A DNA stretch of 64,000 nucleotides from DATMNR01 sp963702765. Its GTDB lineage: Bacteria > Chloroflexota > Ktedonobacteria > Ktedonobacterales > Ktedonobacteraceae. This document shows positions 24,681 through 32,130 of this stretch, in pieces; position 1 is the stretch's first letter, and every line of letters begins with the position of its first letter. The notes beneath the pieces were generated by a model. The model was not told where the DNA came from. It saw only the letters and a program-made list of their open reading frames with translations, and did no database searches. Both the position numbers and the translations under genes were made by a program. Location of the stretch: positions 68,910 to 132,909 of the forward strand of contig CAVPEB010000036.1 of assembly GCA_963702765.1 (NCBI GenBank). The letters run 5' to 3'.

Positions 24681-25667
24681 ATGCTGCAAGAAGAGAACGA
24701 AGTCTATAATCCATATACATCACCGTATCAACAGGTTCCATATGAGTCTGTATCGGTACTAGAAAATCCAACTGGCACTCACACTTCCGCAGAGCAGGAT
24801 ACATCGCCGTTGCCCTTGATCCCAGCTGCACCACAGGCCTCTCTGCCACCACAAAACAGAAAAGGCCGCGGCGGAGCAATCTTGCTCTTTACACTTGTGC
24901 TCGCTATTATCTTTGCAGTAGGGTTGTTTGCTGGAATAGAGTACGCAGGTAATAGTGCAAACCAATCAAGTAACACAAGTACTGCCAATACCACTTCCAA
25001 AGGAGCAGTTACAGCACCTGCTACTACATCAAGCACTTCTTCCAGTGTATCGACGGTTGAAGCTCAGCAGGAAGCTGCTATTGCAAAGATAGAGCCAGCC
25101 GTTGTCGAACTCGATGTAACTACTACTACTGGAGAACAGATAGGCTCTGGAGTTATCATTGACTCCAAAGGAGACATTGTAACCAATTACCATATCGTCA
25201 ACGGTGAAAATAGTATTACAGTTGTTCTCTATAATGGAAATAAAGAACAGGCACAATTGGTAGGCACGAATACCTCGGATGATCTGGCAGTAGTGCATAT
25301 CCAGCCTTTTGCTACTATGACAGTTGCTCAAATTGGTGACTCATCCAAGCTTATTGTAGGACAAGAAGTACTGGCCATTGGTAATCCGTTAGGGATCACC
25401 GAAACGGCAACTAAGGGGATAGTCAGCGCACTTAATCGTAGTGTTACAGAGTCAACAGGCGCTACGATTTCCAATGCAATCCAGACCGACGCTGCTGTAA
25501 ATCCTGGAAATAGCGGTGGCGCCTTGATTAATTTGCAGGGTAAGCTCATTGGTATCCCGACATTAACTGCTGTGAATACAGAGTCAAATACAGCCGCTAA
25601 CGGTGTTAGCTTCGCAATCCCTTCTAATCTGGCACAGACAGTTGTGCAGCAGATATTACAGCAATAA
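24681..25667 (+). CDS. Membrane-anchored trypsin-like serine protease (HtrA/DegP type without PDZ)
   Basis: The 328-residue protein has a cytoplasmic Pro/Ser-rich N-terminus (1-70), one transmembrane helix (about 75-95), a Ser/Thr linker and an S1C protease domain. The catalytic triad is visible as NYHIV (His about 170), DDLAVV (Asp about 199) and PGNSGGAL (Ser about 276). The chain ends directly after the protease domain (IPSNLAQTVVQQILQQ), so the PDZ domain typical of HtrA is absent. It should face the cell exterior and act in envelope quality control. The ATG at 24681 has AAAGG nine nt upstream. A strong hairpin follows the stop. Confidence 0.92.
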   Translation: MLQEENEVYNPYTSPYQQVPYESVSVLENPTGTHTSAEQDTSPLPLIPAAPQASLPPQNRKGRGGAILLFTLVLAIIFAVGLFAGIEYAGNSANQSSNTSTANTTSKGAVTAPATTSSTSSSVSTVEAQQEAAIAKIEPAVVELDVTTTTGEQIGSGVIIDSKGDIVTNYHIVNGENSITVVLYNGNKEQAQLVGTNTSDDLAVVHIQPFATMTVAQIGDSSKLIVGQEVLAIGNPLGITETATKGIVSALNRSVTESTGATISNAIQTDAAVNPGNSGGALINLQGKLIGIPTLTAVNTESNTAANGVSFAIPSNLAQTVVQQILQQ

Positions 25668-25673
25668 CAATAG

Positions 25674-25739
25674 GTAACTAAAATTCGCAGGTGGTATCAG
25701 GGGTTTGCAAGCCCCTGATACCCCGCGGATTTTAGTTAC
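25674..25739. terminator. Long hairpin after the serine protease gene
   Basis: Arms starting GTAACTAAAATTCGC and ending GCGGATTTTAGTTAC pair over about 29 nt with a few mismatches around an eight-base loop. The inner core GGTATCAGGGG/CCCCTGATACC is perfect. Confidence 0.7.
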
Positions 25740-25765
25740 GCACAAGAAAATGGTCAAGCTATGGA

Positions 25766-25781
25766 ATGAGAAAATTCTCAT
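25766..25781. promoter_or_regulatory. Palindromic operator-like motif ATGAGAAAATTCTCAT
   Basis: Seven-base perfect arms surround an AA centre. A copy with one mismatch (ATGTGAAAATTCTCAT) lies at 22995-23010, upstream of the glycosyltransferase relic and next to the response regulator gene. Here it lies about 150 nt upstream of the ApbE operon. Confidence 0.5.
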
Positions 25782-25927
25782 GCATTTCCAATAGAAAGCC
25801 AATATAGATGCTGTATGCTTAACACAAGATATGAATATATCCGATTAAATGAGGCGCTCGCGTCGGTACACAATCAGGGCAGATAGAGCGTCACAATATT
25901 ATTCACCCTATTAGATTGGAGATACAT

Positions 25928-26359
25928 ATGGAAACGAACCCATACGAATACGATAGAACTTCACAAGGGACACCACAACAAAATCAGTTGTTTCAGTACA
26001 GGCCTGCGGCGGCTCAGAATGGACAACAATCCGTACAGTCGCATAATCAAAAATTGCCTGGTCAAAAACCCGGAACGCGAGCAAAAATGCCTAAAGCACA
26101 AGCACTTGCGCTGGTCAATGCCCTCAAAAGAACTCTAGCTGTTGCTTCAATCATAGGCTTCGGCATCTTCGGCGGGTTGGTCGCCATGCACCAGGTCAGT
26201 ACCACCACCACTCAATCGACATCAGGATCGTCGAACACAAGCTCGAATTCAAATTCATCATCTCAAAATAGCAATAGTTTCTTTAATCAACAGGGAGGAA
26301 ATACCAGTGGAACAAGCAGCCCATCATCAACACCCGTCACCGGAACCACCACCTCCTAA
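25928..26359 (+). CDS. Small single-pass membrane protein with Ser/Asn-rich tail
   Basis: The 143-residue protein is not assigned to a known family. It has a Gln-rich cytoplasmic part, a basic segment (KALALVNALKRT-like), one hydrophobic helix (LAVASIIGFGIFGGLVAMH, about 76-95), and a 45-residue tail of almost only Ser, Thr, Asn, Gln and Gly. The ATG at 25928 has GGAG six nt upstream. Its 3' end overlaps the start of apbE by 53 nt, so the two are translationally coupled. By position it may be a partner of the ApbE/ferric-reductase-like pair, but no flavinylation motif ([ST]GA[ST]) is seen in it. Confidence 0.65.
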   Translation: METNPYEYDRTSQGTPQQNQLFQYRPAAAQNGQQSVQSHNQKLPGQKPGTRAKMPKAQALALVNALKRTLAVASIIGFGIFGGLVAMHQVSTTTTQSTSGSSNTSSNSNSSSQNSNSFFNQQGGNTSGTSSPSSTPVTGTTTS

Positions 26360-27293
26360 CTATGCAATTCCCACTGGTATGCGGCGCGAAGAGTTCCGAG
26401 CGATGGGAACAACCATTTCTATGCTGCTTCCTGAAAACCAGGTAGAGCTGGGTGCTGAGGTTGTTCGAACGCTCTTCTCGGAATGGGAGCAGGCATTAAG
26501 TCGATTCCTACCTGAGAGTGAGCTTTCACAACTCAATCAGCACGCAGGAACACCTGTTGCAGTCAGCAATCTTCTCTATGATGTCCTGGCAACTGCTCTG
26601 ACAGCCGCCCAGGCAACCGAGGGAGTGTATGATCCAGCCATGTTGGAACAATTAGAACAGTTAGGTTACGACCGTACTTTCGATGACCTTCCAATAAACC
26701 GATTCGATCTTATAATTCCTGGAGAACCTGGTGGACGATGGCGGGGTATAAAGGTAAACCCGATACATCGTCAGGTGACGCTTCCAGTTGGTATCAAGCT
26801 GGATTTCGGAGGGATTGCAAAAGGCATGGCAGTCGATGCAGCTCTTGAGGAACTGTATCAGAGCGGCATAAGTTCTGCTCTGGTAAATGCAGGAGGAGAC
26901 CTCTCAGTCCTGGGGCTTCCGCCTTCTGATGAGCAGTGGTCTGTGGCAGTCCCTGGTCAGAAGCAGTACTGGACAATCCCATTGCATCATGGCGCTATTG
27001 CCACTTCTGGCATCGCTCATCGCCACTGGCTGCAGGGCAATATACTTCGCCACCATATACTCGACCCGCGTACGGGTCTATCAGCCCAGAGCGACTTATG
27101 GTCGGTCACCGTCGTGGCAGACCGTTGTGAACAGGCAGAGGTGGCGGCAAAAATCGCATATATCCTTGGTTCGAAATCTGGAGCCGAATTTCTGCACAAG
27201 CATCACATTGCCGGATTGCTTGTACACGAGAATGGCACGTGGGAAACGGTGGAGCCATGGCCTATAGATCTTATGGAGGAAGTAAGCAAATGA
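26307..27293 (+). CDS. apbE: ApbE-family FAD:protein FMN transferase
   Basis: The 328-residue ApbE domain protein shows FRAMGTTISMLL at the start, LSRFLPESELSQLNQ, DFGGIAKGMAVDAALEEL, ALVNAGGDLSVLG, GAIATSGIAHRHW and HHILDPRTGLSAQSDLWSVTVV. ApbE covalently attaches FMN from FAD to Thr or Ser of target proteins outside the cytoplasm, or acts as an FAD pyrophosphatase. No signal peptide is present, and the N-terminus is His/Pro-rich. The metal-binding C-terminal segment (ADRCEQAEVAAKIAYILG) is divergent. The GTG at 26307 has GGAGG upstream. Its stop overlaps the next start as ATGA. Confidence 0.9.
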   Translation: MEQAAHHQHPSPEPPPPNYAIPTGMRREEFRAMGTTISMLLPENQVELGAEVVRTLFSEWEQALSRFLPESELSQLNQHAGTPVAVSNLLYDVLATALTAAQATEGVYDPAMLEQLEQLGYDRTFDDLPINRFDLIIPGEPGGRWRGIKVNPIHRQVTLPVGIKLDFGGIAKGMAVDAALEELYQSGISSALVNAGGDLSVLGLPPSDEQWSVAVPGQKQYWTIPLHHGAIATSGIAHRHWLQGNILRHHILDPRTGLSAQSDLWSVTVVADRCEQAEVAAKIAYILGSKSGAEFLHKHHIAGLLVHENGTWETVEPWPIDLMEEVSK

Positions 27294-27937
27294 ATACTAT
27301 CTGGCAAAACATCACCTGGGATATCGCCCGGGCAGGTGGATTTACCGCATATATATTACTCACCCTGGCCGTGATTGTTGGCCTGGCATTATCAACACAA
27401 ATCCAATCGCCTAGACGATGGCCGCGATTGCTCAATAGCGAACTACACAATTTTCTGACATTGCTTAGTACAATCTTTCTTGGCGTGCATATTCTGGCCA
27501 CCTGGATTGATCCATTCACAAAGTTCAGTTGGAATGAGATTCTTATACCATTAACAAGTCATTATCGTCCCGAATGGATGGCTTTCGGTATTGTGGCGTT
27601 GTATCTGGGCATTGCCATTGGCATCAGTACCTGGCTACGTCCTCACATCGGCTACAAGTTGTGGAGACAGTTGCATGTATTGACATTAGGTGTATTTGCG
27701 CTGGCTACTATTCACGGCCTCGGCACTGGCAGTGATACACAGACGCCATGGGCGCTGGGCATCTACCTCGCCAGCACTATTCTAGTAGGATTACTCCTTT
27801 GCCGGAGGTTGTTTCTTTCGAAACAGAAGAGCAAAAAAACAGCTCAAGCACGTTCCCTCAGCCCTAATCGCAGTGTTAGAGCCACAGAAATGAGAATTCC
27901 TGAACAAAGGCGAACTGAAGCTGCGCGTCTAAGATAA
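27290..27937 (+). CDS. Ferric-reductase-like heme membrane protein
   Basis: 215 residues with six hydrophobic segments. Conserved histidines expected to bind two b hemes are seen in pairs: ELHNFL and GVHILATW, then RQLHVLTLG and ATIHGLGTG. This matches the ferric reductase-like transmembrane domain (MsrQ, FRE and NOX families). It lacks the cytoplasmic FAD/NAD domain, so electrons must come from another donor. The coupling to ApbE (ATGA overlap, GGAGG upstream) suggests a trans-membrane electron path ending on a flavinylated or FMN-bearing partner. The C-terminal 35 residues are basic and cytosolic. Confidence 0.85.
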   Translation: MNTIWQNITWDIARAGGFTAYILLTLAVIVGLALSTQIQSPRRWPRLLNSELHNFLTLLSTIFLGVHILATWIDPFTKFSWNEILIPLTSHYRPEWMAFGIVALYLGIAIGISTWLRPHIGYKLWRQLHVLTLGVFALATIHGLGTGSDTQTPWALGIYLASTILVGLLLCRRLFLSKQKSKKTAQARSLSPNRSVRATEMRIPEQRRTEAARLR

Positions 27938-28008
27938 ATGAGGCAACAAACCTGACCTATATAACCAAGTCGCTATGATGTCAGAAAGACTGGAATGAAG
28001 CAGGCACT

Positions 28009-28049
28009 TCAGAAGGAATTGCGCTCAAGGTGAGCGCAATTCCTTCTGA
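28009..28049. terminator. Bidirectional 19-bp perfect hairpin
   Basis: Arms 28009-28027 and 28031-28049 are perfect complements with a three-base loop (AGG). It separates the convergent ferric-reductase-like and flippase-like genes and ends 9 nt before the latter's stop. Confidence 0.8.
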
Positions 28050-28058
28050 CAAATCGTG

Positions 28059-29663
28059 TTAAGTTTTTGCAACTACGCCCCTGGCTTTTGAAGGATCAAG
28101 GCCATCTTCTCCGCCTGTTTGCACTTTCATAGCACCAGTTATGGTCAAGCCAAGGGCACTCAGGCATATAAGGCCAGTTGTACACATGAGCAGAGCAGCC
28201 CAGGGATGAGAGAAGAAGAACATGGCTGTGACCTGGGTCTTATTAATACCTAGTAGTCCTGTGAATACAAGTACACCTACTACTTCGTTACTACCAACCT
28301 GACCAGGAGGGGTTGGCAAGATGTAAAACATGTTATACACCGAATAGCCAAAGAGTGCCACGCCAAAGGAGATATGGTATCCGATTGTCCAGAAGGCTAG
28401 CATAGCAAAGAGAGCATCAAAGCACACGGCTACGAGAGTAAGTATGATTGCCGGAATAAATATTCTGGGTTGGCTCGCACCTGCTAACAAAGAGTCCACA
28501 AAGCCCGTAGCGAAGCCCTCAACCTTACCTCCGATCGATTTTGGAAGAAACCCTGTCATCTTTTGGAGGAAGGCAATAGCAGAATCGCGCTTCCAGGCTG
28601 AAAGTACGACAAAAAACAGAAGGCTGATAAGGATACCACTCACGAACCAGAGTACCAACCAGAGCTTGATATCCATATGCACTCCCAGTAAGGGCACGAG
28701 AGCCATGATGAACAACGCTGGCATTAAGTCCAAAGCTTTGTCCATAGCTACTGTAGGGAGTGACTTACTGACCGGTATATCGCAATTGCGTTTGAGCATA
28801 AAGCATTTTGCAACTTCACCACCACGTATTGGTAGCAGGAAATTGAGGAATACACCTACCTGGTAGAGCGCAATAGCTTGAAACGTACTGACCTTGCCGA
28901 CAGGATTCAAGAATAATTTCCAGCGTACACCACGGATGGACCATGCCATAAGAAAGCATACACCGGCAAGAAGAGCCAGAAGTATACCCTGTGGAGTTGC
29001 CAGATTCGTGCGCAATATAGCAATAGTTGCAGGCAGATTTACGAATCGCGCTACGAGAAACAGTAAGCCAACTCCAATCAGCAGACCTAACACCACCTTA
29101 ACTGTCGGGCTGTTGAGGAGAGCTTTCCAGGCCGGTTGTTTTGGCTGTACCACAGGTACAGTTATTGGCACACCCAACGAAGCAAGCGGCATAGTCTTTC
29201 CGAACGGTTCGCGTCCGTACAAGTTAATTACTGGTAGCACCCCTGTCTGTTGAATACCATAAGGCCAATAACCATCTTCATCTCCCAGACTATTCCTACC
29301 ATTGGCACTCTGGGTATTTGCTGAAGCGTCTGGTTTTGGAATACGGATCGCAGGCATCATACCACTTAACTGCATGAGATGCACGGTACTCTGGTTACTG
29401 ATATCTTCATCAAACAAATGAACCGATATTCTCCTATGAGTCCCATTTGATGGAGACGCCGCAACAGACTTTTTATGTACTGATACTGCATTTTCGAGGG
29501 AAACCGTAGGCTGCATGGCAACATCGCCATCTGTATCGCTTTCTCTTGTTGTTCTGTGCGGTACCGGTGTATCTATTTTTCCATTTTTCATGCCGACCAA
29601 ACGAGTTCGAACTGGACGAGGTCGAACTGGAGGTGGCAATGAATCGACATTATCGAATTCCAT
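28059..29663 (-). CDS. Lysylphosphatidylglycerol-synthase-type transmembrane (flippase-like, UPF0104) protein
   Basis: The first 180 residues are hydrophilic and disordered (PPPVRPRPVRTRLV and Ser/Asn-rich stretches). The rest is a membrane domain of about eight helices with the family segments SIRGVRWKLFLNP, LLPIRGGEVAKCFMLKR, KSLPTVAMDKALDL and PTPPGQVGSNEVVGVLVF. Such domains move or modify lipids or polyprenol-linked sugars (AglD, MprF N-terminal and YbhN relatives). The substrate here is unknown. The ATG at 29663 has GAGG six nt upstream; an earlier TTG is less likely. It is the last gene of a six-gene minus-strand series dealing with sugars and lipids. Confidence 0.88.
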   Translation of the reverse strand: MEFDNVDSLPPPVRPRPVRTRLVGMKNGKIDTPVPHRTTRESDTDGDVAMQPTVSLENAVSVHKKSVAASPSNGTHRRISVHLFDEDISNQSTVHLMQLSGMMPAIRIPKPDASANTQSANGRNSLGDEDGYWPYGIQQTGVLPVINLYGREPFGKTMPLASLGVPITVPVVQPKQPAWKALLNSPTVKVVLGLLIGVGLLFLVARFVNLPATIAILRTNLATPQGILLALLAGVCFLMAWSIRGVRWKLFLNPVGKVSTFQAIALYQVGVFLNFLLPIRGGEVAKCFMLKRNCDIPVSKSLPTVAMDKALDLMPALFIMALVPLLGVHMDIKLWLVLWFVSGILISLLFFVVLSAWKRDSAIAFLQKMTGFLPKSIGGKVEGFATGFVDSLLAGASQPRIFIPAIILTLVAVCFDALFAMLAFWTIGYHISFGVALFGYSVYNMFYILPTPPGQVGSNEVVGVLVFTGLLGINKTQVTAMFFFSHPWAALLMCTTGLICLSALGLTITGAMKVQTGGEDGLDPSKARGVVAKT

Positions 29664-29765
29664 GCATAGCCTCAACTATCAATTTTTGTGTAATCAATTG
29701 AAACGCGCTGCACGAGTTACGCTCCATACATATCAACGCATTACATACATGAAGTTAACGGCTTC

Positions 29766-30749
29766 CTATAAATACCCATGTTTGTGGTACCAATCGGCTG
29801 TATTTTTCATGCCCATCTCTAGCCCCACATTGGGAACAAAGCCTAATTCGGTTTTAGCTTTGCTAATGTCGTAGACTCGACTGCGTGTAAGGAACTGGAC
29901 ACGGCTACGAGTAAGCGGTGCATTCTCTCCCTTGATGCCTGGTATGATGGAGAAAATGTCCGAAGCTAGATTGGCTAGCCAGAGAGGAATACTGCCCTTT
30001 GGGAGTTCTCGATCCATGGAGTGCGCGATGGATGTAGACAATTCGCGAATCGTTACTGGATGATCGCCAGCCAGATTATAACTCTGTCCGATGGCCTCTG
30101 GGCGACGGGCACATAGAAGAAAAGCGGAGGTCATATCATCAATATAAATTGGGTGCAACAGTGCCTTGCCTCCATCAATGACACGGAACATGCCTTTTTG
30201 AATTGATTTGAAGAAACCAAGTAAATGGAGATCCCCAGGTCCATACACCAGACCTGGGCGAGCAACGCTCACAGGCAGTCCATCTTCTTTATACGCCTTC
30301 AACGCAAGTAATTCACCCTGTAGTTTAGTAGCCTCGTAGGGATTCGTGGGAGCGAAGGGAGCATCCTCTGCTGCAGGTGTCCTACCCGTTACGCCATGTA
30401 CCCCTGTCGTACTGCAATGCACAATTCGCTGTAATTGCTTTTGCATTTTGCAAGCATTGAGAAGGATTCTCGTACCCTCGACATGCGTAAAGTGATAGAG
30501 TTCTGATGGCACACTTGGATGATAGAGCTTGCCAACGAGATGATAAATGATCGTCGCGCCATTCACAGCTCGTTCAACTTGCTCTACATCAGTGATTTCA
30601 CCACGAATGATCGTGACAGCTTCACCAAATTGAGCGCGAGCTTTCTGTTCATCTCGAGCCAATATGCGTACATCCTGCTTTTGTTTTACCAGTTCAGTCG
30701 TTAGCGCCGAGCCTAGAAAGCCAGTCGCTCCTGTTACTAAGATAGTCAT
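29766..30749 (-). CDS. NAD-dependent epimerase/dehydratase (extended SDR)
   Basis: 327 residues with the Rossmann motif VTGATGFLGSAL (7-18), the catalytic YxxxK as NPYEATKLQGE (about 146-156), and PGLVYGPGD downstream. The layout matches extended SDRs such as nucleotide-sugar epimerases or 3-beta-hydroxysteroid/dihydroflavonol-type reductases; the substrate cannot be fixed. The ATG at 30749 has AGGAGG upstream. The genes on both sides (DUF362 ferredoxin protein upstream, flippase-like protein downstream) suggest a part in making a surface glycan or lipid. Confidence 0.9.
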   Translation of the reverse strand: MTILVTGATGFLGSALTTELVKQKQDVRILARDEQKARAQFGEAVTIIRGEITDVEQVERAVNGATIIYHLVGKLYHPSVPSELYHFTHVEGTRILLNACKMQKQLQRIVHCSTTGVHGVTGRTPAAEDAPFAPTNPYEATKLQGELLALKAYKEDGLPVSVARPGLVYGPGDLHLLGFFKSIQKGMFRVIDGGKALLHPIYIDDMTSAFLLCARRPEAIGQSYNLAGDHPVTIRELSTSIAHSMDRELPKGSIPLWLANLASDIFSIIPGIKGENAPLTRSRVQFLTRSRVYDISKAKTELGFVPNVGLEMGMKNTADWYHKHGYL

Positions 30750-30823
30750 ATCATTCCTCCTGACTTTTTAAAAGTAGATGCGGTAGCGTCGTTGGAGGAA
30801 TGGATTTAGAAAATGTCATCGTG

Positions 30824-31987
30824 TTATTGCCTCGCTCCTGAATAACCCTTCACGCTGATAGCATTTTCGGGACAAGCTTCGTAACAGAGAAGGCAACGCT
30901 GGCAGGTTCGATAGTCAACTTTCAATGTCTTCAGATCAATCACATTTGGCAAGGGGCACGCTTCTACACAGATACCGCACTTTGTGCAATTTTCTTCTTT
31001 GATCTGCGGGCGCGTGCCAACCAGACCTGTGCCATAGAGGGTAGTGCATAGATGCTTGCCCCGTTCCGCGATCCATGTGTAAGGATAATCGAGTGGATAC
31101 ATCATCCAGAAGATGAAGCGGTAGAGCGTTTTTTGTTGCGGCAATCGAAACTTCTTGATTACGCCAACATCCTCACCAATCATTTTCCATGATGGCTTCC
31201 CCATCTGTGCCAGAGCTAACTTCAGATGTGGAATATCACGTGGCTTCACACCTACGATTTGACAGCAGACCAGATCAACCGCCAGGCTGTCACGCCCTGC
31301 TACCAGCACTTGAAGATCAGCCTTATCACCGTATAGTGGCCCTTCGCCATCCTGTCCAACACTTCCATCTATGATAGTGAGGTCAGGTTTGATGCCAAGA
31401 TTCATATCCACAATGCTCTGGTCGATACCAAAGGTATGCATCGAACGGCGGTCGGGTCGCGGTAAAATGCCCATTGGGTTCTTCATGCCGAGTGTCATCG
31501 TCGACACAACATGTGTTTTGAGAACCGGCAGGTTAATTAAGCGTGCCTCGCTAAGAATACGTGGGATGCGGAAATGGCGCAAGCGCTTTGCACCCCTGGG
31601 CCGTAATTCAACCCAATCTTGCTCACCACCTTCTGGATCAACACGCACAATGCGAATGCCGTTTTCAGCACAGAATTTTTCGACACCCAAAATAGTATAG
31701 GTAGCATCTCGGTCAAATTCGGTGCCTGGAGTTTCGCAGAGTACAGGCTCTGCGCCACATGCACGAACTTCTTCCGCAACAGCTTTGAGAAGCGCAAAAC
31801 TTGTAGTCGAACCGGTCTCAGCATTCCGCCCGGCAACAAAGTTCGGTTTCAATATTGCTAATTTGGCTCCACGCATGACGGAGTCCATGCCGCCAATTTG
31901 TTCTATGATGCGATGAGCTGCTACTTCAATGCCATCAAAGGTGCGTGTTACAGCTATTGTATCTGTATCCGGTCGCGTTGCTAGCAT
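30824..31987 (-). CDS. DUF362 protein with C-terminal 4Fe-4S ferredoxin domain
   Basis: The 387-residue protein has an N-terminal DUF362 domain (LAILKPNFVAGRNAETGSTTS; PVLCETPGT; LINLPVLKTHVVSTMTLGMKNPMG). Two complete 4Fe-4S motifs follow near the end: CTKCGICVEACP and CQRCLLCYEACPE. The domain appears in iron-sulfur proteins of uncertain function; some handle redox steps on cofactors or lipids. No signal peptide is present, so it acts in the cytoplasm. The start ATG at 31987 has AAAGGAA upstream. It is oddly placed among glycosyltransferases, and may provide reducing power for a biosynthetic step of the same cluster. Confidence 0.88.
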   Translation of the reverse strand: MLATRPDTDTIAVTRTFDGIEVAAHRIIEQIGGMDSVMRGAKLAILKPNFVAGRNAETGSTTSFALLKAVAEEVRACGAEPVLCETPGTEFDRDATYTILGVEKFCAENGIRIVRVDPEGGEQDWVELRPRGAKRLRHFRIPRILSEARLINLPVLKTHVVSTMTLGMKNPMGILPRPDRRSMHTFGIDQSIVDMNLGIKPDLTIIDGSVGQDGEGPLYGDKADLQVLVAGRDSLAVDLVCCQIVGVKPRDIPHLKLALAQMGKPSWKMIGEDVGVIKKFRLPQQKTLYRFIFWMMYPLDYPYTWIAERGKHLCTTLYGTGLVGTRPQIKEENCTKCGICVEACPLPNVIDLKTLKVDYRTCQRCLLCYEACPENAISVKGYSGARQ

Positions 31988-32130
31988 ATATATTCGTTCC
32001 TTTACTTCTATATTTGAATGTTATGTATTCTGTTGATGCTTTGAGTTTCATCTTCCACGAGCGTCGCCACTCTATCCCGTTTTGCCACTTTATCAGGCAA
32101 GATGAGAAAAGAAACAACACACTTCCGACC

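Noticed and set aside
25440..25500. STGAT in the serine protease as a possible ApbE flavinylation site
   Set aside because: The segment lies inside the conserved S1C protease core (ALNR...GAT...NAIQTDA), where HtrA proteins commonly have the same residues, so it is structural.
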